Assembly: GCF_003611695.1 (NCBI RefSeq)
Contig: NZ_RAWE01000011.1
Coordinates: 42,805-106,804, forward strand
Source: Corallococcus carmarthensis
GTDB lineage: Bacteria > Myxococcota > Myxococcia > Myxococcales > Myxococcaceae
Reading direction: 5' to 3'
Length of the DNA stretch: 64,000 bases
The notes beneath the pieces were generated by a model. The model was not told the origin of the DNA and made no database searches. It saw only the letters and a list, made by a program, of their open reading frames with translations. Every line of letters starts with the position of its first letter. Within the stretch, counting starts at the first letter, position 1. Shown here in pieces: positions 40,817 through 48,326 of the stretch. The translations under genes and the position numbers were made by a program.

Positions 40817-42655
40817 TCAGAGCCGCTCCAGGATGATGGGCTTGCGGTTCTTGATGAGCCCCTTCTGCTTGCCCAGCTCCACGACCCGCCACCGGACGGA
40901 AGCCCACATGAAGATGTCGCCCTGGCCGATGTCGTCCGGCAGCGGGGTCTTCACGCCCTGGTTCGTGTGCAGGTCGTCGAGCATGCCCTTGAGCTGGCCT
41001 CCCCGGGGAACCCCGGGGAAGCGGGCGAAGTGGAAGGGCTCCTGTTCCGGGGGTTTGCCCTTCTTCTTGGGGGCCGTCTGGAGGTTGGCCGCCAGGCAAT
41101 CACTCGCGGCCGCCGCGGCGGTGTCGCACCGGACGTGAACCATGGGGAAGGTCGCGTGCGCCGCGACCCACTTCCAGAATGGAACGTGCGCGTCCAGGTC
41201 ATCCCGCCACACCGGCGCGACGCGGTCGAAGGCCGGGCTGGACGCGGCGCTGGCTGACGCCGCCGGTGCGGGCGTGAGGGACTTGCACAGGCGGCCGATG
41301 CACGCGGCCGGCATCTGCTGCCAGGGCGTGTTGTCGTAGGCCATCCAGAGGATGTCGCGCAGCAGGTTGGGGCCGGTCAGGTCGAGCGTCGCGCGCGTGA
41401 TGTTGTTCGTCCAGTAGGCTTCCAGCTTGCGCTGGGGATCCAGCTCGAACGTGGCCTTGGGGGCGCGCCACCCGATGAGCTGGTAGGCCAGATGGATGGT
41501 CTGCCTCAGCGCGTCGATGACCGGGCTGTGAGGCGCCGCGGCCACGATGCAGTTGCTGAGATACAGGCTCTTGTTCGCGTAGTCCGGCGTGCAGGCGATG
41601 TGCTTGCGCCCGGGGTAGTCCGCCGCGGAGGCGGCTCCCTTGCGGTCGGGGGTGATGCCCACGAGCGCGCCCTGGCTGTCGACCGTGAGGTCGCCCAGGT
41701 CGGTGAGCAGGTCGATGTCCACGTCCATGTAGACGCCGCCAAAGTTGTAGAGCACCTCGTAGCGGAGGATGTCGGAGGCGGCGGCGGCGAACATCCCGCG
41801 CAGGGTCAACTCCTGGTCGTAGGCCTCCATGTTGAGGAAGTGCATCCCCGTCAGCATCTCGTGCGAGCGGAGGTTGCAGAGCTTGAGGCGCCCGTTGGAC
41901 GCCGCCGCCAGCGCCCGCAGGGGCTGCAGGTCGGAGAAGGACTCGTGGATGAGCGCCTTGCTGACCGCGAGCTTCTCATCCGGGCTCATGCCCTGCGTGA
42001 GGACCCGCAGGTTGTGAAGGTCGCGTCCTGGCTTCACGGTCTGGCGGACGCCATGGTCGTCGCCGTTGGCGCTGAGGTCGTATTGCGCACGCGTCTTGGG
42101 GAAGGTGCTGAGGACCTTGCGCACGTGCATGTTGTAGAGGTGCGCGTCGTCCCACCAGATCCACACCTCGTAGTCCGAAGTGCCTTCCGTCTTTTCAAGC
42201 CAGCTGGTGATGCCCTGCAGCGTCTTGACGGCCGCGATGGAACCCCCACCGGCCCAGGTGCCATGGATGATCTTGGGGATGCGGCCAGGCCTGGCCGACG
42301 CGGTGGGTGGACCCGAAGGCAGTGGAGGCGGGCCCGAAGGCCGCGAGGGCGGGCCGGGAGGCGGCGAGTGCCGTGCGCTCGGCGGTGGTGGACTCGGGGG
42401 CCGGTACACGACGGGGGGCCGTGGGGCCCTGGCTCCATCAAGGCGCTGGAGCTCCGCATCGATGCGCTCCACGTAGTCCCGGTCGTCCTCGAGGGGATGG
42501 CCGCACCAGCACTTCGTCCCCGCGTTGCTCTGGGTATAGGAGGTTTCGCACTTCGAGCAATACGCCGACAGGGGTTCGCGGCACATTGGGCAGTTGTGGA
42601 TCGGGTTGTCCCTGCCGTTATTGAGCCCGCATCTCCGGCATTGGTAGCCGCTCAT
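40817..42655 (-). CDS. TcdA/TcdB-like (GT44) glycosyltransferase with N-terminal zinc ribbon
   Basis: 612 residues. N-terminal zinc ribbon: Cys6/9, 22/25, 33/36 and 49/51. A Pro-rich linker spans about 78-123. The glycosyltransferase begins RIPKIIHGTWAGG (125-137), continues WLEKTEGTSDYEVWIWWDD, and has AASDILRYEVLYNFGGVYMD VDIDLL (from about 292) with the DxD Asp311/Asp313. The AASDILR-x(n)-GG-x-Y-x-DVD string is the catalytic signature of large clostridial toxins, which glucosylate Rho GTPases. No signal peptide is seen. The C-terminal third has no known family. A secreted or injected effector is possible; an internal glycosyltransferase is the alternative. The 27-bp direct repeats around it suggest acquisition. 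Confidence 0.85.
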   Translation of the reverse strand: MSGYQCRRCGLNNGRDNPIHNCPMCREPLSAYCSKCETSYTQSNAGTKCWCGHPLEDDRDYVERIDAELQRLDGARAPRPPVVYRPPSPPPPSARHSPPPGPPSRPSGPPPLPSGPPTASARPGRIPKIIHGTWAGGGSIAAVKTLQGITSWLEKTEGTSDYEVWIWWDDAHLYNMHVRKVLSTFPKTRAQYDLSANGDDHGVRQTVKPGRDLHNLRVLTQGMSPDEKLAVSKALIHESFSDLQPLRALAAASNGRLKLCNLRSHEMLTGMHFLNMEAYDQELTLRGMFAAAASDILRYEVLYNFGGVYMDVDIDLLTDLGDLTVDSQGALVGITPDRKGAASAADYPGRKHIACTPDYANKSLYLSNCIVAAAPHSPVIDALRQTIHLAYQLIGWRAPKATFELDPQRKLEAYWTNNITRATLDLTGPNLLRDILWMAYDNTPWQQMPAACIGRLCKSLTPAPAASASAASSPAFDRVAPVWRDDLDAHVPFWKWVAAHATFPMVHVRCDTAAAAASDCLAANLQTAPKKKGKPPEQEPFHFARFPGVPRGGQLKGMLDDLHTNQGVKTPLPDDIGQGDIFMWASVRWRVVELGKQKGLIKNRKPIILERL

Positions 42656-42811
42656 GGTCGTGGTGACCGCCAGGGCCGCGTTCGAGGACGAGGCCGCGTC
42701 AGGGTGGGAGCGACGCGTGGGCCCGGAGTTCGGGGCGCGTCATGGAGCAGCGTGGGAAGGTATCACCCCGGAGTGACGGCGCGCGAGGCGCGGCGCGCCG
42801 CCAACCCCCGC

Positions 42812-42849
42812 GGCTCAGTACTCGTGCGCTACCGCACCGGGTTCAAGGG
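42812..42849. repeat. Chimeric junction: 16-bp repeat fused to 27-bp repeat copy 2
   Basis: GGCTCAGTACTCGTGC (42812-42827) is exact at 46643-46658, where it is the 3' end of a lipoprotein gene. The 27-bp copy of the SPL-like gene starts at 42823, so the two overlap by CGTGC. Neither neighbour gene uses the sequence except that the metalloprotease stop lies within it. This is what a recombination junction with 5-bp microhomology would leave. Confidence 0.8.
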
Positions 42850-45363
42850 TTCGCGCTGCGGCTGCAACGTCCAGGAGAAGTTGATGCCCTCGTGCACGAA
42901 CTGCCCGGACAGCTCTCCCGTGGGCGACACGACCGGCTTGGTCCCTCCGTCATCCGTCAAGAGGATGTTCCCGGGCACGTCCAGCTCGGGGCCACGGCAG
43001 TCGGGGCCACCGGTGACGCTGACGCTCACGAGGCGCGCATCGCCGAGCGCCGCCGTGTACGCGCGCGAGGGATGGGACAGCCAGTCCTGGATGTCTGGAT
43101 CCGGTGACTGCAATTCATTGAAGGGGTTCATCAACAGCATCCCTCCCGCGTCCACCAGCGGGTACGTCGCGGGCCCGTGCGTGTACCTGCACCCTCCGGA
43201 CCCGTAGTCGATGTCGAGCGTGAAGTCGCCCTTGGGCGGCATGAGCATGAAGCCTCCCACCCGCTTCGTGTGGGGGAAGCTCGGGTCGTCGTAGTCCGGG
43301 ATCGCGAAGCCGCCCGGCACCGTGAACTCCACGTTCGCGTCGAGGGTCTTCCCCCGGCCCGACCAGCCCGTCCCCTTCAGGACGGACCGCGTCGTGCCCT
43401 TGTACTTCCAGCAGCCCACGTTGCTGCGCTTGAGGGAGGGCGTCTCCGCCGCCTTCAAGGTCCCGCCGCCGCCGGGCGCGAACTTCGCGTTGCTGACCAC
43501 GACGACGACGTCCTGGGCCCGCTGGGCCTGCATGTCACGGCAGAAGCCCACGTACTCGTATTCGCTCCAGTCCTCGTCGTGCCAGGCCCCCGCCTCGTCC
43601 TTCCAGAACGCGAACACCTTCACGGGGTCCTTCGACTCGGTGATGTTCTTGAACCACCCGTTATGGAAGAGCACGGAGCGTGTGCCCGGGTCGCTGAACC
43701 GGATGAGGTAGTAGCGGTTGGACAGGTTGTACAGCTCGTCGTGAAGCTCGTCCGAGGCTTCAGGCCAGCCCGACAGGTCGGCGTTGAGGTCGCTGTGCCG
43801 CGAGACCTCCTTGAGGTTGTCCCACGCCTTGAAGGACTCCGCCCGGGTGCTGATGGGCGTCCCGTTCCAGAGGACCTTCGAGAACTCCGGCCAGACCTTC
43901 TCCAGGTTGCCCGGGACGACGGAGTCCACCGCGGTGAGGCTGGAGGTCTCCGTGGTCAGCTTCGCCAGCGCGGCCACCACGACCGACGGGCCGTACTTCT
44001 TCGCCAGGAATTGGAAGAACAGGTAGGCGCCGTAATCGCGCCCGGCCTCTTTGGCCCCGCTGCTTGTGCAGTAGCCCGTGTTCTGGCTCTCCAGCGGCAG
44101 GTCCGGGGAGTTCATGAAACAACCGGCGAACATGTGTTCGAACTGCTGCTGCTGGTTCGGTCCGACCAGGAGCGTTCCATACACATGGTCGATGGCCCAG
44201 TTCGCGGTCGCGTCGCGGATCCACCCGTAGTCGGCCTGTCGTCCCCTCGTCTTGTAGGACCACTGGATGGCGTGCATCAGTTCGTGAGTCGCCGCCCCCT
44301 TGAGGGCGTTCTCGTCGGCATTGTCCGGCAGCAGGATGTAGGTGGCGGCTTGCGTGCGGTCCCAGCCTTCCGGGACCGTCAGTCCACGGTCGGCCATGTT
44401 GCGGACCAGGTAGAGGTCGAGCTGGGAGCTTCCCCCGTTGCAGGGAGCGGCCTCGTCGGTGAGCGGCTCCTTGAGCCCCAGCGCCATCAGCTTGGGCCAG
44501 ATGTCCTTCGCGATCGCCTCGTCGAGCTTCAAGGCCCGGTCGCGCTGGCCCGGGACGTTGACCTGGTACCAGACGCGGACCTTCGAGGAGGCGGGATCCT
44601 TGACGTAGCTCCAGCCGCCGGAGAAGGGGCGGCAGCGCGGCTCCTCCATGCTGCTCAACCGGGCATCGGGCGTGGGCGCGTTGAGCCAGCTCCCCGGGTC
44701 CGCCGGGCGCAGCAGGTACATCCCGAGCGCCGCCTGCATGGGCGCGGAGAGGTCGTTGAAGCGCTGACGCAGGTCTTCGAGCGAGGTGGCGTCGAACCCG
44801 GGGTCGACCCGGGCCTTGTACTGGAGGGGCAGCCGGGGATCGCCGAACGCCGCATACACCCGGTAGGCCAGCAGCTCCTCGTCGTTGATGAGCCCGGCCT
44901 CATGCGCGGACGTCAGCACCTCCGCGCTGGACGGACTGGATTCGTCGGAGGGCATCACGAGCACGTTCAGGGTCGCGCTCGCGCTGCCGACCCTGGCGGT
45001 GATGACCGAGAAGCCAACGGCCATGCCCTCGATCCGGCCGCCGGTCACCGTGACGGCGCCGGGCGGAGAGGCGGACCAGTCCACCTGGACGTCCTCGAGC
45101 ACCTCGCCAGCGTCGTCGACCGCCAGGGCGGCCAGGGTCAGTGATTCGCCCACCAGCAGCGTCGCCCCATCCGGTGAGAGGGTGAGGGCGGCGGCCTTGC
45201 CGTTGTCGCCGCCCCCTCCCGGGGACGGGTCGGGTTCGGTGGTGGAGCCGCAGGCGAGGACGAACGTGAGCAGGCACACCGCGAGCCGTCTAGCTCCAGG
45301 AACCACGGGCATCTCCAGACCTCGGCGCAAGGGTGACGAGGCCTGGGTGTTACGACGAGCCAT
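42829..45363 (-). CDS. Secreted HExxH metalloprotease-like lipoprotein with Ig-like domain
   Basis: 844 residues from the ATG with GGAG about 10 bases upstream; a GTG four codons earlier is possible. Lipoprotein signal LAVCLLTFVLAC, then a Gly-rich linker and a Big-2-like Ig domain (ALTLSPDGATLLVGESLTLA ... VDWSASPPGAVTVTGGRIEG). The zinc site HELMH is near residue 362 (GAATHELMHAIQWSYKTRG), with YGWIRDATANWAIDHVYG and YLFFQFLAKKYG after it. This resembles M30/hyicolysin-like secreted zinc peptidases. It should be outside the inner membrane, perhaps attacking prey or matrix proteins. It occupies a mosaic position between matching 16- and 37-bp flanks. Confidence 0.82.
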   Translation of the reverse strand: MARRNTQASSPLRRGLEMPVVPGARRLAVCLLTFVLACGSTTEPDPSPGGGGDNGKAAALTLSPDGATLLVGESLTLAALAVDDAGEVLEDVQVDWSASPPGAVTVTGGRIEGMAVGFSVITARVGSASATLNVLVMPSDESSPSSAEVLTSAHEAGLINDEELLAYRVYAAFGDPRLPLQYKARVDPGFDATSLEDLRQRFNDLSAPMQAALGMYLLRPADPGSWLNAPTPDARLSSMEEPRCRPFSGGWSYVKDPASSKVRVWYQVNVPGQRDRALKLDEAIAKDIWPKLMALGLKEPLTDEAAPCNGGSSQLDLYLVRNMADRGLTVPEGWDRTQAATYILLPDNADENALKGAATHELMHAIQWSYKTRGRQADYGWIRDATANWAIDHVYGTLLVGPNQQQQFEHMFAGCFMNSPDLPLESQNTGYCTSSGAKEAGRDYGAYLFFQFLAKKYGPSVVVAALAKLTTETSSLTAVDSVVPGNLEKVWPEFSKVLWNGTPISTRAESFKAWDNLKEVSRHSDLNADLSGWPEASDELHDELYNLSNRYYLIRFSDPGTRSVLFHNGWFKNITESKDPVKVFAFWKDEAGAWHDEDWSEYEYVGFCRDMQAQRAQDVVVVVSNAKFAPGGGGTLKAAETPSLKRSNVGCWKYKGTTRSVLKGTGWSGRGKTLDANVEFTVPGGFAIPDYDDPSFPHTKRVGGFMLMPPKGDFTLDIDYGSGGCRYTHGPATYPLVDAGGMLLMNPFNELQSPDPDIQDWLSHPSRAYTAALGDARLVSVSVTGGPDCRGPELDVPGNILLTDDGGTKPVVSPTGELSGQFVHEGINFSWTLQPQREPLNPVR

Positions 45364-45389
45364 TTCGATATTCACTCCAAGTGGTTCGG

Positions 45390-45426
45390 GCCGCCGGTTG
45401 AGGTCCGGCGTCCCGTCCGTCCACCA
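45390..45426. repeat. 37-bp direct repeat, copy 1
   Basis: Exact copy of 48050-48086, running from GCCGCCGGTTGAGGTCC to CGTCCGTCCACCA. On the minus strand it encodes WWTDGTPDLNRR, the C-terminal motif of the small conserved protein at 47994-48326, but here it is a remnant just upstream of the metalloprotease start, after an in-frame stop. Confidence 0.88.
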
Positions 45427-45512
45427 CGGTGGGCTCGCGGCGACTCAGGAGGCTTCCCATCGAGTCGATGCGGCCCTATCTGTCCGATGCTTCTCACGGA
45501 GGACCGCCCGGA

Positions 45513-46703
45513 ATGCCGCTCCCTTCGCCCTTGCGCCGCTGCCTCTCCGTGCTCACGCGGTGCCTCGCGGTCTGTGGCCTCACGCTGGGGGTGGCGTGCG
45601 CATCCAATCCGCCCAAGCCCGTCGTGGACGCGCGGGCCATCATCGCGGACGCACGGAAGATCGCGACGCGTGAGGGCGTGGAGGAGCTGCTCAAGATTCC
45701 GGTGGGCGGGACGGAGCAGTGGATCTCCGTCCGGGGACGCGACCGGAACAATCCCATCCTGCTGATGATCCACGGCGGGCCTGCCTCACCGGAGCTGCCG
45801 ACGAGCTGGGCCTTCCAGGGGGGTTGGGAGGACTTCTTCACCGTGGTGCAGTGGGACCAACGCGGCAGTGGCAAGACGTACAACGCGAACGACCCCGCCC
45901 GCATCGGGCCCACGTTGTCGCTCGACCGCATCACCGAGGACTCCGGGGAGGTCGTCCAGTACCTCCGCGGCCGCTATGGCAAGGAGAAGGTCTTCGTCCT
46001 GGGGCACTCCTGGGGGAGCCTCGTCGGTCTGGGGCTCGCCCACCGCCATCCCGAGCTGCTGTTCGCCTACGTGGGGATGGGTCAGGTCATCAGCGGCCAG
46101 GAGAACGAGCGCGTCGGCTATGCCCTCACGCTCGCCGCGGCGGAGGCCGCGCACAACGCGGAGGCCCTCCAGGAGTTGAAGGCCATCGCGCCCTATCCGG
46201 AGCAGGATGGGTCGCTCCCAATCCAGAAGCTCGGCATCGAGCGCAAGTGGTCCAACGCGTTCGGAGGCCTGGTGCATGGCCGCGACGGCATCGGTCACTA
46301 CTTGAATCTGGCCGAGCTCTCCCCCGACTACACCGCCAAGGACGTGGAGGCGATGGACCTGGGCTCCCAGCTGTCGTTGCCGCACCTGCTGCCGGACCTG
46401 GCGCGGTTCGACTTCATGCAGGTCACGGACTTCGGCTGCCCGGTCATCCTCTTCGCGGGGCGGCACGACACGACCACGCCTTCGCAGGTCGCGGCCGGCT
46501 GGCTTCAGCGGGTGAGTGCTCCGAGCAAGCAGCTCGTCTGGTTCGAGCACTCCGCCCACATGATGATGGTGGAGGAGCCCGGACGCGTGCTCCTCCACCT
46601 GGTGCAGGACGTGCTGCCGCTGGCGGCGCGCGGCCCGGCTCAGGCTCAGTACTCGTGCTGGATGAGCCAGAACACCGCCGTGCGGTGCGACACGGGGAAG
46701 TAG
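45513..46703 (+). CDS. Alpha/beta-hydrolase lipoprotein, proline iminopeptidase-like
   Basis: 396 residues from the ATG behind GGAGG; lipoprotein signal CLAVCGLTLGVAC. Alpha/beta fold with oxyanion motif MIHGGPASPE, VVQWDQRGSGKTY, nucleophile Ser166 in GHSWGSLVG, Asp in FAGRHDTT and His in WFEHSAHMM. The sequence fits the S33 iminopeptidase group, but exported as a lipoprotein. The last ~20 residues (QYSCWMSQNTAVRCDTGK) are antisense to the convergent lipoprotein gene and begin at the 16-bp repeat, so the natural stop was probably lost when that junction formed. Confidence 0.85.
   Translation: MPLPSPLRRCLSVLTRCLAVCGLTLGVACASNPPKPVVDARAIIADARKIATREGVEELLKIPVGGTEQWISVRGRDRNNPILLMIHGGPASPELPTSWAFQGGWEDFFTVVQWDQRGSGKTYNANDPARIGPTLSLDRITEDSGEVVQYLRGRYGKEKVFVLGHSWGSLVGLGLAHRHPELLFAYVGMGQVISGQENERVGYALTLAAAEAAHNAEALQELKAIAPYPEQDGSLPIQKLGIERKWSNAFGGLVHGRDGIGHYLNLAELSPDYTAKDVEAMDLGSQLSLPHLLPDLARFDFMQVTDFGCPVILFAGRHDTTTPSQVAAGWLQRVSAPSKQLVWFEHSAHMMMVEEPGRVLLHLVQDVLPLAARGPAQAQYSCWMSQNTAVRCDTGK
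46643..46658. repeat. 16-bp direct repeat, copy 2
   Basis: GGCTCAGTACTCGTGC, exact copy of 42812-42827. On the minus strand it encodes the last codons (His-Glu-Tyr-stop) of the lipoprotein gene 46646-47905, so this is the original copy. Together with the 37-bp repeat at 48050 it brackets that gene. Confidence 0.8.
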
Positions 46704-47905
46704 ACGATGTAGAGGTTGTGGAAGTCGTGCGCGCCCGGGGCCACCACCGGGTTGTCATAGAAGTGCGCCACCTGCGGCACCTCCGTGCCGTTGCCCAGCT
46801 CCTGGGGCAGCACCTGCGCCAGGTCCGGGAAGGCCCAGCCGATGCGGCCCGCGAAGTCCGCGTACGTCAGGTTCGGCTGCCGCGCGAACTGCACGCGCGG
46901 GTTCGAGGACAGCTCCGGCAGCGCGGCGAAGGCGCCCTCCACCACCCAGTCCAGCTGCGTGGCCTGTGTGTCCGCCACGGAGGGCACGTTGAACGTCCAG
47001 AGGGACTCGTCGCAGTAGTTCTCGCCTGTCTTGCACCACGTGTGGCCCGTGGCCCGGGCCTCGTTGATGGCGTCGTTGTCCTCCAGCTCCGTGAGGGGCA
47101 GCGGGCCCGCGCCGTAGTAGCGCTGGTAGAAGTCCTTGCACACCGGCCACATCCGCGACGTGAAGGCCGCCTCGCCGTTGGCGCACCAGGGCTTCTGGCC
47201 GGAGGACACCACGCACTGCGACACCCAGGCGTCGTGCGCGTCCTGCGCGTCCGTGCACTGGGGCAGCGCCTGCGCGGGCGTCACATGCTGCGTCTCCACC
47301 ACGCTCTCGTCACACACCTCGATGCGCGTGGCCACGTCCAGGTCGCACGCGGTGAACAAGTCATCCTGCGCACAGGCGCCGTTGAGACAGCCCAACGCCA
47401 GGCGGAACTTCTTGCCCGCGCCCGTGCCGGTGCTCACCACCGCCAGGTACTCGCCGCCCTGGGCCAGCGTCAGGCTGGCCACCTTGGACAGCTGGCCATA
47501 GCCCGCGTCGTCGTCCTGCGCGCGCAGCGTGGTGCCGTAGCTGCCGTTCGCGTTCTTCGGGCCGTAGATGAACAGGCCCGTGTCCAGGTACATGCTGCTG
47601 CCCAGGTGCGTCACCTCCAGGCTCACCTGCGCGCCCGCGGACACGGTGAAGCTGAAGGACAGGTACTGCGGGTTCGTCGTGAACTGCGTCTGCACCGCGT
47701 CGTTCAGCCCCACCGGGCCCAGGTACGCCGTGCTGTCCACAATGTCGCCGCTCGTGGGCACGGGCGGCGCATACAGCACGGACCGAGTGCTCTCACCGAC
47801 CTCACCGGGAGCCTCCGGGGACGCCACCGGCTCCTGCGACGGACCACACGCCGCCACGAGCAACGACGGCACCAGCCACCACAGCCGATTCCAGGCGTGA
47901 CGCAT
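46646..47905 (-). CDS. Cys-rich lipoprotein of unknown function with PPC-like domain
   Basis: 419 residues; lipoprotein signal LWWLVPSLLVAAC. Residues 60-170 look like a pre-peptidase C-type beta domain (YLSFSFTVSAGAQVSLEVTH; LDTGLFIYGPKNANGSYGTT; DDDAGYGQLSKVASLTLAQG GEYLAVVSTG). The middle holds several Cys (LGCLNGACAQDDLFTACDLD; CKDFYQRYYG; CKTGENYCDESLW), probably disulphide-linked. No catalytic motif recognised. It overlaps the convergent hydrolase gene by 58 bp. Confidence 0.75.
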   Translation of the reverse strand: MRHAWNRLWWLVPSLLVAACGPSQEPVASPEAPGEVGESTRSVLYAPPVPTSGDIVDSTAYLGPVGLNDAVQTQFTTNPQYLSFSFTVSAGAQVSLEVTHLGSSMYLDTGLFIYGPKNANGSYGTTLRAQDDDAGYGQLSKVASLTLAQGGEYLAVVSTGTGAGKKFRLALGCLNGACAQDDLFTACDLDVATRIEVCDESVVETQHVTPAQALPQCTDAQDAHDAWVSQCVVSSGQKPWCANGEAAFTSRMWPVCKDFYQRYYGAGPLPLTELEDNDAINEARATGHTWCKTGENYCDESLWTFNVPSVADTQATQLDWVVEGAFAALPELSSNPRVQFARQPNLTYADFAGRIGWAFPDLAQVLPQELGNGTEVPQVAHFYDNPVVAPGAHDFHNLYIVYFPVSHRTAVFWLIQHEY

Positions 47906-47993
47906 GAAGCACTTCCTTGTCTTGGGGGGAATACAGCTTTGAGACAGGAAGCGTGTTCCACACCCGGAGGTAGGCGTTCAAGTCACAACCGGT

Positions 47994-48326
47994 TCACGGG
48001 ACCGGAGGCAGGTCCTGGAACCAGGCGGCGTAGGGCGTGTGGTGCACGCGCCGCCGGTTGAGGTCCGGCGTCCCGTCCGTCCACCAGGGCGGGCCGCGTT
48101 CCCCCAGGCCCACCTTGGCGCGGTGCACGCGCTGACGGGCGCGGCGCTCCAGGGCCGCGTCCTTCGCGCGCTTCGCCCGTCCCACGTCGGCGCGGGCCCG
48201 CATCAGCGCGGCCACCAGCAGCTCCCGCTGCCGGGGCCCGAGCGCCGGGTTGGAGCGGCGCCACAGCCGCCCATCCACCACCAGGTAGCGTCCATCCGGG
48301 GTGGTGGGGGGCGGCGGCTTCGTCAC
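47994..48326 (-). CDS. Small conserved protein with C-terminal WWTDGTPDLNRR motif
   Basis: 110 residues. The GTG start overlaps the stop of the upstream esterase gene as GTGA, giving coupling. DGRYLVVDGRLWRRSNPALG at the start, a basic helix (MRARADVGRAKRAKDAALER RARQRVHRAKVGLGERG) and WWTDGTPDLNRRRVHHTPYAAW at the end follow a widespread short bacterial family of unknown function (typical pattern: VVxGRLWRxxNP ... GERGPxWWTDGxPDxNR). A 37-bp piece of its 3' end is duplicated at 45390. Confidence 0.75.
   Translation of the reverse strand: MTKPPPPTTPDGRYLVVDGRLWRRSNPALGPRQRELLVAALMRARADVGRAKRAKDAALERRARQRVHRAKVGLGERGPPWWTDGTPDLNRRRVHHTPYAAWFQDLPPVP
48050..48086. repeat. 37-bp direct repeat, copy 2 (inside the small conserved gene)
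   Basis: Original copy, in frame as WWTDGTPDLNRR on the minus strand. Exact duplicate at 45390-45426, beyond which the two sequences diverge. Confidence 0.88.
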
